Positions 8,743-16,953 of a stretch of 64,000 bases of DNA are shown here, piece by piece. Position 1 is the stretch's first letter; each line of letters starts with the position of its first letter. Both the position numbers and the translations under genes were made by a program. The notes under the pieces were generated by a model. The model made no database searches. It was given only the letters and a program-made list of their open reading frames with translations, and had not been told where the DNA came from. Source of the stretch: Bifidobacterium thermophilum DSM 20210 (GTDB lineage: Bacteria; Actinomycetota; Actinomycetes; Actinomycetales; Bifidobacteriaceae); assembly GCA_000771265.1 (NCBI GenBank), contig JDUB01000014.1:27736-91735 (forward strand). The letters are read 5' to 3'.

Positions 8743-8792
8743 TAAAGAAAAACCCTCCTGCGGTGGAATGCAGGAGGGTTTTTCGTGGAGCT
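8743..8792. repeat. 50-bp direct repeat, right copy, at tRNA-Ala 3' end
   Basis: Partner of 7044-7093. It includes a 14-bp hairpin with arms at 8748-8761 and 8770-8783, flanked by A and T runs, which serves as the tRNA-Ala terminator on the minus strand and would also work on the plus strand. The repeat extends seven bases into the tRNA gene. Confidence 0.85.
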
Positions 8793-8858
8793 GATGGTAA
8801 TCGAAACCACGACCTCTTCGATGCGAACGAAGCGCTCTACCAACTGAGCTACAGCCCC
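8786..8858 (-). tRNA. tRNA-Ala (anticodon CGC)
   Basis: The minus strand folds into a full cloverleaf of 73 bases. The acceptor stem GGGGCTG/CAGCTCC contains the G3-U70 pair that identifies alanine tRNAs, the D-arm starts GCTCAGTTGG, the anticodon loop TTCGCAT gives CGC, and the T-loop is TTCGATT. CCA is not encoded. It decodes GCG. Its 3' end is part of the 50-bp repeat that bounds the AT-rich island. Confidence 0.96.
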
Positions 8859-9047
8859 GTGTCCGGTGATTGCTCATCGAGACAACTCATCAAAGTCTAG
8901 TACAAGATGCCGCCAAGTGCAATCCGGTACGGTGTCATAGGCGTGTTGCGCCTGGTTGCGCTCGGGTTACCGGCAGCCAGCCGCAACACAACAGCCGTCA
9001 TGCGCAAAGTTGCCATCGCGTCAACGATGACGATGAGCACGCCTGCG

Positions 9048-9890
9048 TCAGTCCTGCGGCGTCACCTCGGTCAGGTCGACGGCGTCCTTGACGGTTGCAG
9101 CGGCGATGGTTTCCGCGCTCAGCACGTCTGCCCCTGACAAGTCATTGGAAAGCATCTCGGCACCGGCGGCGGCACCGATACCGGCGTCAGCGGCCGCATG
9201 CCTGGCCGGTTCCGCATCGCGCCCGCGTCCGCGCCGCTTGCCGGTCTTCGCCTTGATCAGCCCGACGAAGGTTGGCGTCAGCGAAATCAGCAGAATCGCG
9301 ACGATCACCAGCTCAAAATTGTTCTGCACGAACGGAATCCCGCCGAAGAAATACCCGAGCAGCGTGAACAGGGTCGACCAGGTCAGGCCGCCCAGCACGG
9401 AGAACGGGGTGAAACGACGCCATTTCATGCCGGAAATACCGGAAATGAACGGCATGAACGTGCGGATGAACGGGAAGAAACGCCCCAGGAACACGGCGAG
9501 CGGACCCCACTTGTCGATCATGCCTTCGGTGCGTGCGAGGCGTTCCGGCGTCATCGCCTTGACTTTACCGGATTCGATGATCCGCCGACCAAAGAAATGA
9601 CCGATGAAGTAATTGCACTGGTCGCCAATGACCGGCGCGGCCCACACGACGGGCAGCAGCATATTCAGCGGGAGCGCGGCCTTGCCTGTCGTCGCATCTG
9701 CGGCGGCGAAGCACCCGGCGGCGAACAGCAGCGAATCACCGGGCAGGAACGGGAAGAACACCACGCCCGTCTCGATGAACACAATCAGGAAGATGAACCC
9801 CAACGTGGGCGCGACGCCCATGGCGATCCAGGATGCGATGGCCGCGCGCGGATCCTTGAGCAGCCGGATCAGAAAATCAATGAACCCCAT
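9048..9890 (-). CDS. DedA-family (SNARE-associated/VTT) membrane protein
   Basis: Inner-membrane protein of 280 residues in the DedA/VTT family, whose members include lipid scramblases and transporters. Visible family features are the FIETGVVFFPFLPGDSLLF segment, the GRFFPFIRTFMPFISGISGM segment with the conserved Arg and Pro residues, and several hydrophobic helices. The last about 60 residues are a hydrophilic Ala/Asp-rich tail. I chose the ATG at 9890, with AAGGA just upstream; the frame remains open a further 51 codons but without family similarity. It is transcribed alone on the minus strand, downstream of the GGDEF/EAL gene. Confidence 0.92.
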   Translation of the reverse strand: MGFIDFLIRLLKDPRAAIASWIAMGVAPTLGFIFLIVFIETGVVFFPFLPGDSLLFAAGCFAAADATTGKAALPLNMLLPVVWAAPVIGDQCNYFIGHFFGRRIIESGKVKAMTPERLARTEGMIDKWGPLAVFLGRFFPFIRTFMPFISGISGMKWRRFTPFSVLGGLTWSTLFTLLGYFFGGIPFVQNNFELVIVAILLISLTPTFVGLIKAKTGKRRGRGRDAEPARHAAADAGIGAAAGAEMLSNDLSGADVLSAETIAAATVKDAVDLTEVTPQD

Positions 9891-10090
9891 AATATCCTTG
9901 TCGAATGTCCTTGCCGGATGTTGGTGCCATATACTCGACGGCAGTACCCATCCGTCGTTCGGGTATGTCTGTCGATTGCATGACTGCCGTTCAAGACTAT
10001 CGCGCGCAGGGGGCTTCGCGGCCGCGACACCCCGCAGTTTCACACGATTATCGTATTGAAATTGCGGGTAAACCCTTGGTGTTGCTGGGG

Positions 10091-12685
10091 TTACAAATCG
10101 TATGAGGGTTTGGTGATGTCGTTCCCGTCGTTTTTCTCACCCGGACGATTGACGGCTGCCGGCGATGCATCAGCCGCAGTCGAGCCGGATGCATCGGCCG
10201 CAGCGGAAACGCCCGCGACACCGGCTGCACCGGGTACGTCGGAAATGCCGGACGGTACGTCGACTTCTCCAGATTCCGCAGAACCCATATCAATCCCCAT
10301 GGTCTCAAGCCGCATACGCATCTCCGAGGCAGTCATCATGCTCGCATATATCGTGCCTTGGGCCTCCGTGCCGCCGACTTCGTGGAGCAGCCGGGTCTGT
10401 TCAACGGTGTCAATGCCGTCGAACACGAGATGGATGCCGTCCCGGTGCGCGAACTGGACCGTACGCTTCATGATGTTCACGGCGAGCGGATTGCTGTACC
10501 CGTTGACGATGCTCGGGTCGAGTTTGATGATGTCGAGCGGGATGTTCCCCAGCGCGGAAACCTCGGAGTACGTGGTGCCCGCTTGGGTGATGGCGATGTG
10601 CACGTTGGACATGGAGGTGAGATTCTCCAGCTCATCGTCGAACTGGATTCTCGCTGTGTTCAATGCGGCTTCGCCGAATTGCAGGCAGACCGAGATATCA
10701 GGGTGGCGCTTGCGCAAGGATTCGAGATACTCGTAGAACTGGGAGTTGCCGAGTTCGCTGCCGTTGAGCGTCAAGCAGATGTTGTTCAGATCCGGCGTGA
10801 TTTTGCGGAATTCCAGCAGATCCTTGACGCCGCGGTCAAGAATACCCATCGACAGTTCGCATCCCAGGCCGAGCCGTTGCGCTTCGGAGAGGACAAAATC
10901 GAAATCGAGACGATGATTACGGCTGTCAGTGATGAGCGGGAACATCTCCAGCGCGCCGATACGATGCTGCGGCAGCGAGAATATCGGCTGGTAGAGCAGC
11001 GTCAGATGCTTCTTCTCGATGGCGTCGCGCAGCGCGTCGGACATCTCCAGATGATCTTTCGCTGACTGTTCCTGGTTCTGCTCTGCCATGGCCGGAGTGA
11101 GCTCATGGAGACCGGCGTCAATCAGCAGCCGTGTCGCGCCTTCCTCCGACGAGGCGAAGGACAGCGATGTGGTCGTGGCAATCGAAATCGTGCCGTTGCC
11201 GGTCTGGATGGGCAGGGAAGTGTTGTCGCGCAAACGGTCGGCGAGGTTCTCGACATCGTCTTTGCTGGCGGATTCAGTGAGTACGGTGGCGAATTCTGAG
11301 CCGCTGATACGCGACAGGAACGCGTCTTCCGGCAGGATTTCGCGGATTCGATCCGCAGTGGTCCGCAGCACCAGATTGCCCACGAGCCGGCTGTAGCGTT
11401 CGTTGATGCGCCTGAACTGGTCGATGTTCAGGTAAATCACCGCGACCTTGTTGCTTGCGTTTTCGGTTTGCAGGCTCTTCAGGGTCGCGATGAACGCGGG
11501 ATACGTGTATGCGCCGGTCAGCGGGTCCGTCTCGGATTCCGAGCGTAGCGTGCTCACTTCGCGGTTGACACGCAGTTCCTCATTGAGGATTGACGTGGCC
11601 GCGGCGAGCACTTCCTCGTCCGCAGGCAGGAATGGGCGGTTTAGCATGCTGCGCTCGAACACGATGGAGTACTGGCTGCCCTGTTCCTTGATGCGCTGGG
11701 AGTGGCGGTACGAGTGGAATCGCCGGTGGTGCATCTCGTCGTCCGTCATCATGATGCAGCGGATGTTCGGCAGGGATCCGGTGATGATCTCCGCCACTTC
11801 GTGTTCCGGTCGGGCGTTCGGCAGAGGCAGGGCGTCGCTGATGTTGAGCAGGCAGCGCAGCGAATTCTCCGCGCGCATCATGCGTCGCAGCATGTAGAAG
11901 CTCATCAGCAGCAGCGCATAGATATCCAGCAAGATGGAGAATGTCGAGCGCAAGGACGAATCGATTATCTGCGCTTCCGAATACTGGAATACGGCAGGCA
12001 GCAGGATTGTCAGCACAATGGCGGCGAGATCGGCCAACGACAATGCGGTGATGCGGGTGATGGAATATTCACTGAGCGATTTGGCTACCGGAACGCCGCT
12101 AATGAGATACACGACGATATCGCACAACAACCGCGCTACAGGCAGCAGCGCTGTGATGACGATGAGCGGGAAAACCCAGTCGGATTGAATGTAGTTCAAC
12201 GCTGACGCTCTTGGCACCGACGAGATGAAGATTTCGCGCAGATGTGCTGGTAATTCACCGAGCACCAGTCGTACCACAGGTATCGGCACCAGCGCGGTGC
12301 ATGCGCGAATGGCGCCGATGCTCAGGCTGCGTGCCGGAATCGTGGTGCAAATCAGCGTAATGACAATCAGCAGACTGAACAGGTGATCGAACCCACCGGT
12401 GATGAGCAGCATGGTGGTCAACAGCGGAATCGCGGTGTGGCGGCTGGCTATGGGCACTGAACTGAGCTCGGTGCTGTATGCCATGCAAATCAGGAAGCTG
12501 ATCCCCGCGAGCACCACGTCGGTGGAAGTCCAGTGAATGGCGTATTGGAGCCCCGGCAAATATCCGATGAACAACGCGACCAAAATGACCAGGCACATCA
12601 CGGCGAGGATGGTGGTTCTGGTGCGGCGCGGCCTGCGCGTGTCGTCCGGGCTTGTCGTGATGACGCCCTGCTGTTGTGCTGTCAT
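10091..12685 (-). CDS. Membrane GGDEF-EAL protein with degenerate catalytic sites
   Basis: The 864-residue protein has about seven or eight membrane helices in residues 25-265, then a GGDEF domain (about 385-490), an EAL domain (about 550-790) and a low-complexity Ala/Ser tail. The GGDEF site reads SGSEF (461-465), so two active-site positions are lost although the surrounding DPLTG and IDQFRRIN motifs remain. The EAL motif is replaced by LEM (579-581), the DDFGTG loop reads TQAGTT, and the EGVE segment reads DGID; only the Asn in LTLNGS (641) and the Lys in IIKLD are kept. Cyclic-di-GMP synthesis and breakdown are therefore unlikely. AAGGA precedes the ATG. It lies 138 bp after the GH18 gene on the same strand and probably forms a module with it and the divergent glycosyltransferase gene. 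Confidence 0.9.
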   Translation of the reverse strand: MTAQQQGVITTSPDDTRRPRRTRTTILAVMCLVILVALFIGYLPGLQYAIHWTSTDVVLAGISFLICMAYSTELSSVPIASRHTAIPLLTTMLLITGGFDHLFSLLIVITLICTTIPARSLSIGAIRACTALVPIPVVRLVLGELPAHLREIFISSVPRASALNYIQSDWVFPLIVITALLPVARLLCDIVVYLISGVPVAKSLSEYSITRITALSLADLAAIVLTILLPAVFQYSEAQIIDSSLRSTFSILLDIYALLLMSFYMLRRMMRAENSLRCLLNISDALPLPNARPEHEVAEIITGSLPNIRCIMMTDDEMHHRRFHSYRHSQRIKEQGSQYSIVFERSMLNRPFLPADEEVLAAATSILNEELRVNREVSTLRSESETDPLTGAYTYPAFIATLKSLQTENASNKVAVIYLNIDQFRRINERYSRLVGNLVLRTTADRIREILPEDAFLSRISGSEFATVLTESASKDDVENLADRLRDNTSLPIQTGNGTISIATTTSLSFASSEEGATRLLIDAGLHELTPAMAEQNQEQSAKDHLEMSDALRDAIEKKHLTLLYQPIFSLPQHRIGALEMFPLITDSRNHRLDFDFVLSEAQRLGLGCELSMGILDRGVKDLLEFRKITPDLNNICLTLNGSELGNSQFYEYLESLRKRHPDISVCLQFGEAALNTARIQFDDELENLTSMSNVHIAITQAGTTYSEVSALGNIPLDIIKLDPSIVNGYSNPLAVNIMKRTVQFAHRDGIHLVFDGIDTVEQTRLLHEVGGTEAQGTIYASMMTASEMRMRLETMGIDMGSAESGEVDVPSGISDVPGAAGVAGVSAAADASGSTAADASPAAVNRPGEKNDGNDITKPSYDL

Positions 12686-12823
12686 GGTACCTGTTCCTTC
12701 AGCTTCTCTTGGTCGATGTATCGATGTGCTGTTGCTGACGATGTGCTCTATCGGGATGCGCCGCTTCTGCCGTCGCTGCCGCTGTTGCGACCGTTGTTGC
12801 TGCTGTCGTCGTTGCTGGTGTCA

Positions 12824-14116
12824 TCATGCCGGCCCGATCAGTCGCCACGGGGAATCCGCGCCGGACGCGGTGCTGTCAGGCTGCTCGCCGGTGTTGTCTG
12901 ACAACGCCTCATACAAGTTGTGTTTCCAGACCACCTTGTCACCCTCGGTGTATTCGGTGGTGACGTTCCACTGCTCGTATTTGCCGCTGGGCGTGGACCA
13001 GGTCGCAGAATCCATATCGACTATGGTACCGGGGGTGCCCTTGAAGCCCGAGCTGAGCAGGGTGGCGAACTCGCCCGCGGTCTGTTTCATACCGCTACAT
13101 CCGGTCTGGATGGTCTGTGTGACGGAATTCTCCCCGCACTGCTGGTCGCGGTTGAGTGACCACATGGCCAGATGACCCAGATTCGTCTGCATGGCGAATG
13201 TGTTGACTCTTTGGGCGTCGTCAAGCGTGAGATATTCGTTGTCGGTGTCGTTCTGTCCAATCAAGACGGTCGCGCCCATCATCTCCCAGATTTGCGAGTC
13301 GCTGAACAGCTTCCGCTTGCTGTAGAGCAGTTGTTTGTACTGTTTGTGCCCGGCATTCAGCGCTTTCTTGATGAGCTCGGACTGTGCCGTGACATTGGAC
13401 GGAATATTGAAGTCCATGGTCATCAGATTCAATGTCGACAGGTTCACTCCTGCGTCGATGAAGGAGGATACGGTGTCGAGGCCGTCGGACGTCAGGCCTG
13501 ACGTGCTTGCGGGCAGGGTGAGGGAGACGGTCAGCGGTTGCCCGCGCGACTTCATTTCATCTTGTATCTCGGCGACGGCTTGTGCGCGTCTGACTGCGGA
13601 TTCGCTGTAGCCATCAAGATTGTCGTTTTCAATATCGAAGTCGACCGAGGTGACATGATACCGGGAGATGACCGTCTGATATGCCTTTTTCAACGAGCTC
13701 ACCGTAGTGCATTGTTCGGCGAGCTCGGTGCCTTGCTGGCCCCCGAAACTGATGGTGACCGTGCGATTGGCGCGGAATGTGTGGGCGATGCGGCTGTCGA
13801 TGTCAAGCTGGGACGACGCCTCGTTCAGCGAGTAATACCCGCCCCATGTCGGTGTGCAACCGTCTGGGGCCGTGATGAAGCTGAGAATCACGTTGTTGTA
13901 TGCGGAACCGACATCGGATTCGAAAGTGTAGCTGGGTGTCGAGGTCACGTCGGCGTATCCGCCGAACCATGGCGCAGGCAGCTTTTTCGATGCCGTCTGT
14001 GTGTATGTCAGCCACCCCCACACGCCGGCCACAATCAGGGCGGCGGAGATGAGGGCGATGCCCAGTCTCAGAAACGAGAAACGACGCCCGGGGAACAGGG
14101 GTTTCCGTGCGCTCAT
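12824..14116 (-). CDS. Membrane-anchored GH18 chitinase-like protein
   Basis: Predicted cell-surface glycoside hydrolase of 430 residues. An N-terminal basic segment and one membrane helix (about residues 16-37) act as signal or anchor. The GH18 barrel has the catalytic DxDxE motif in SVDFDIEND, so the acid glutamate is present, and the SFGGQQG strand that precedes it. The C-terminal about 50 residues (from YEQWNVTTEYTEGDKVVW) look like a family 5/12 carbohydrate-binding module that ends in SPWRLIG. GH18 enzymes use the N-acetyl group of the substrate in catalysis, which suggests a GlcNAc-containing polymer. AAAGGA precedes the ATG. It lies upstream of the degenerate GGDEF/EAL gene and divergent from the glycosyltransferase gene. 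Confidence 0.87.
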   Translation of the reverse strand: MSARKPLFPGRRFSFLRLGIALISAALIVAGVWGWLTYTQTASKKLPAPWFGGYADVTSTPSYTFESDVGSAYNNVILSFITAPDGCTPTWGGYYSLNEASSQLDIDSRIAHTFRANRTVTISFGGQQGTELAEQCTTVSSLKKAYQTVISRYHVTSVDFDIENDNLDGYSESAVRRAQAVAEIQDEMKSRGQPLTVSLTLPASTSGLTSDGLDTVSSFIDAGVNLSTLNLMTMDFNIPSNVTAQSELIKKALNAGHKQYKQLLYSKRKLFSDSQIWEMMGATVLIGQNDTDNEYLTLDDAQRVNTFAMQTNLGHLAMWSLNRDQQCGENSVTQTIQTGCSGMKQTAGEFATLLSSGFKGTPGTIVDMDSATWSTPSGKYEQWNVTTEYTEGDKVVWKHNLYEALSDNTGEQPDSTASGADSPWRLIGPA

Positions 14117-14397
14117 AGGGCGTTCCTTTCGTTGTCCTGCAACCCGGCGGATGATGCCTGCAAGACGGGATTGGCAATCCCATCGGGGGTATTGATGGGG
14201 GGCATCGACGGGCCGATATCCCTATCGTACAGCGAACGGGTTTGACACTATGCCAAGAAGTGTCGGGAATGTGGGAGTATTCGTCCGCAATGACCGGTGA
14301 GACACCTCTGGTGACCAGTATTCGCGATACCGTTGGATAAGCATTCGTCGCATTCAGGTGGAACGATACGCAGGCGGTTTGTTGATGTGATTCGTGT

Positions 14398-16710
14398 ATG
14401 GATTGCGCGCTTCACAGGGCATCGGATGCGTTCGCATGGCGAAGACGGGATATGGCAGGTATGAGGAAAACGGCGGAACACAAGAACGTACGGCATGGCA
14501 GACAATGGGGGGCAGAGACTTCGACGCGCCCGCTGGCCATCATGCACGCGAAGCCATCCGGCATGCGAATCATCCTTGGATATGTCGCGATGGGCGCCAC
14601 CGTCATCTCCTACACCGTGTACATGGTCACCATGATTTTGACGATGTTCGTCAACAATCCTGATATCACCCTGCGGTTCGTTATCGAGGACGTGCTGTAT
14701 CTGGTCATTGTCACCACGCTGATTTTCAGCGCCATGGTGTATCTCGTGACCCGGCAGGGAGCGATGCGCAGGTTCCTCACCCATGAGCGGGTGCCGCGCG
14801 CGGTGCTTGACGAGCATTACGCGCATGGGTACGACAAAGGCATTACCGTGCTGATCCCCTCATACGTGGAACAGCCGAAAGTCGTCGCGAAAACCATATG
14901 GTCCGCGGCATTGCAGGAATTCCCAGACCTTGCGGTCGTCCTGCTGATCGACGATCCGCCGCATCCGAAGAACGACGAATCCAGACGAATCCTCGAAGCC
15001 TGCCGTTCACTGGTCCCCAGTATTCTCGACGAACTCGCGCGTCCCGCGAAACGGTTCACCGAACATCGCAATCTGGCCACCAAGGCGCTCGCCGGGCAGG
15101 TGCACGCCCGGCGCAGCATCGTCGCCAGATGCGCGGACGATTACCGTGCGGCTGTGCGCTGGCTGGACGCGAAAGCCGACCATTGGCCGATCGAGGACCA
15201 TACCGATGAATTCTTCTGCGATCAGGTGCTGCGTGGTCTGGCACGCGACCTGCGACAGACTGAGGACGCGCTGAACGACGCGGTGAACCTGCACGACCCG
15301 GTCCCCGCCGAGCGTATCGTGCAGCTGTACAACCGGCTCGTATGGATCTTCACCGTCAAAGGCTGGTCGTTCGAGCGCAAGCAGTACATCTCCCTGTCGC
15401 AGGAAGGCAACAAGGCGATGAACCTCAACTCGTTCATCGGGCTGATGGGTCACCGCGTCAAACGTGAGGAAACCGCCGACGGCGTGGTGCTGCGCGACGT
15501 CAGGCCTGGGGAAGTGCCCGATTTCGTGATGCGTGACTCCGAATACGTGCTCACGTTGGACGCTGATTCCATGCTGCTGCGCGATTATTGCATCCGGCTC
15601 GTCTATCAGCTCGAACAGCCCGGCAACGAGCATGTGGCGGTCATTCAGACGCCGTACTCCTCGTACCGCGGGGCGCCGACGCGTATCGAGCGCATCGCCG
15701 CGGCTACCACCGACATCCAGCATGTGCTGCATCAGGGGATGACCTACTACGACGCCACCTTCTGGGTGGGGGCGAACGCCGTAATCCGCAAGCGCGCGCT
15801 CGATGACATCTGCGTGGTGTCCACGGAAGGCACGCGGACCGTGCGCACGTACATTCAGGACAGGACCGTCATCGAGGACACCGAATCCAGCGTGGACCTC
15901 GGCTATTACGGCTGGCATCTGGTGAACTACCCGGAGCGGCTGAGCTACAGCTCGACGCCTCCGGATTTCGGCTCCCTGGTGGTTCAGCGCCGGCGTTGGG
16001 CGAACGGCGGCCTGCTGATTATCGGCAAGTTCTTCCGTATTGTTCGCGCCCGGCGGCGGCAGGGCAATCCGGTGCGACTGGGCGAATGGTGTCTGCGGGT
16101 CAACTATATGGCCTCAATTGCATGGTCGAGCTTCGGGTTGCTGTTCCTGCTCGCCTACCCGTTCGACCAGCGGCTGCTCAGCCCGTGGGTGGTTGCCGCG
16201 TCGCTGCCATATTTCATCACGTATGCGAACGACTTGAAATCCAACGGATATAAGCGTACTGACATCTTCCGCATTTACGGGTTCAATATTGTGCTGCTGA
16301 CCGTGAATCTTGCGGGCACGCTGAAATCGATCCAGCAGGGCATGACCAACACCAAGATCCCATTCGTGCGCACGCCGAAGGTCAGTAATCGCACCGCCTC
16401 GCCGCCGTTGTATGTCGCCATGCCGTGGGCGATTGTGGTCTTCTCGTGCTTTGTGCTGTATGCGGATTACCTGTCTGCCAACTGGGGCAATGCGATTTTC
16501 GCCGGATTCAACGCGGTGGTGACCTTGTGGGCGTTGGTGTCGTATATCGGCATTTGGCATTCCATCCAGGATATGGTCGTCGGTTTGGTGCGGTGGTTCT
16601 TTGTGCCGGTCAAACAGCCGGTGAAGGCCAGGAAGACGGACAATCCGTCGTGGAAGGATGTGCTGTATTTCGGCGACCGCAAGATGATTTACGAATCCCG
16701 TCCGGTGTGA
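14398..16710 (+). CDS. Cellulose-synthase-like family 2 glycosyltransferase
   Basis: Membrane-embedded processive glycosyltransferase of up to 770 residues. Two membrane helices near residues 55-125 precede a cytoplasmic GT2 domain with VLIPSYVE, the first aspartates in LLIDDPP, the DxD motif in LTLDADSM, the acceptor-site acid in VIEDTESS and the processivity motif QRRRW. Four or more further helices follow. The domain has an inserted helical segment of about 130 residues after LLIDDPP. I see no PilZ domain, so there is no obvious cyclic-di-GMP input. Start choice is uncertain; ATGs at 14452, 14461 and 14542 are in frame and none has a strong ribosome site. With the divergent GH18 gene it probably makes an exopolysaccharide, perhaps an amino-sugar polymer (inference). 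Confidence 0.87.
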   Translation: MDCALHRASDAFAWRRRDMAGMRKTAEHKNVRHGRQWGAETSTRPLAIMHAKPSGMRIILGYVAMGATVISYTVYMVTMILTMFVNNPDITLRFVIEDVLYLVIVTTLIFSAMVYLVTRQGAMRRFLTHERVPRAVLDEHYAHGYDKGITVLIPSYVEQPKVVAKTIWSAALQEFPDLAVVLLIDDPPHPKNDESRRILEACRSLVPSILDELARPAKRFTEHRNLATKALAGQVHARRSIVARCADDYRAAVRWLDAKADHWPIEDHTDEFFCDQVLRGLARDLRQTEDALNDAVNLHDPVPAERIVQLYNRLVWIFTVKGWSFERKQYISLSQEGNKAMNLNSFIGLMGHRVKREETADGVVLRDVRPGEVPDFVMRDSEYVLTLDADSMLLRDYCIRLVYQLEQPGNEHVAVIQTPYSSYRGAPTRIERIAAATTDIQHVLHQGMTYYDATFWVGANAVIRKRALDDICVVSTEGTRTVRTYIQDRTVIEDTESSVDLGYYGWHLVNYPERLSYSSTPPDFGSLVVQRRRWANGGLLIIGKFFRIVRARRRQGNPVRLGEWCLRVNYMASIAWSSFGLLFLLAYPFDQRLLSPWVVAASLPYFITYANDLKSNGYKRTDIFRIYGFNIVLLTVNLAGTLKSIQQGMTNTKIPFVRTPKVSNRTASPPLYVAMPWAIVVFSCFVLYADYLSANWGNAIFAGFNAVVTLWALVSYIGIWHSIQDMVVGLVRWFFVPVKQPVKARKTDNPSWKDVLYFGDRKMIYESRPV

Positions 16711-16761
16711 GCCGTCGGTTGGCCGGTATCATCTGGTTGTGGTGTGATTGCTGGCTTCATC

Positions 16762-16803
16762 CAAACTGGTTACGCTGGGACTCTCGTTAGCGTAACCAGT
16801 TTG
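16762..16803. repeat. 42-bp CAAACTGG palindromic element
   Basis: Single copy with perfect 15-base arms: CAAACTGGTTACGCT pairs with AGCGTAACCAGTTTG. It lies between the convergent glycosyltransferase and mannosyltransferase genes, where it could also end transcription. Confidence 0.9.
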
Positions 16804-16953
16804 GGAAGAAATGGGCGCGCCCTGATGGCCGGTGCTTCCGAACGCCCCAGCCTAGCCAGCGTCCAGTGTTTCCAAGCGTTTCGGCGTTTCCGGGCACTGC
16901 GTTTCCGAGCATCCCAGCGTTCCCCGCCGTCCCGACAGGCTGCGCTCAGCCCG

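Noticed and set aside
9048..10043. Longer DedA protein from an upstream start
   Set aside because: The additional 51 residues have no family similarity, and the ATG at 9890 has a proper ribosome site.
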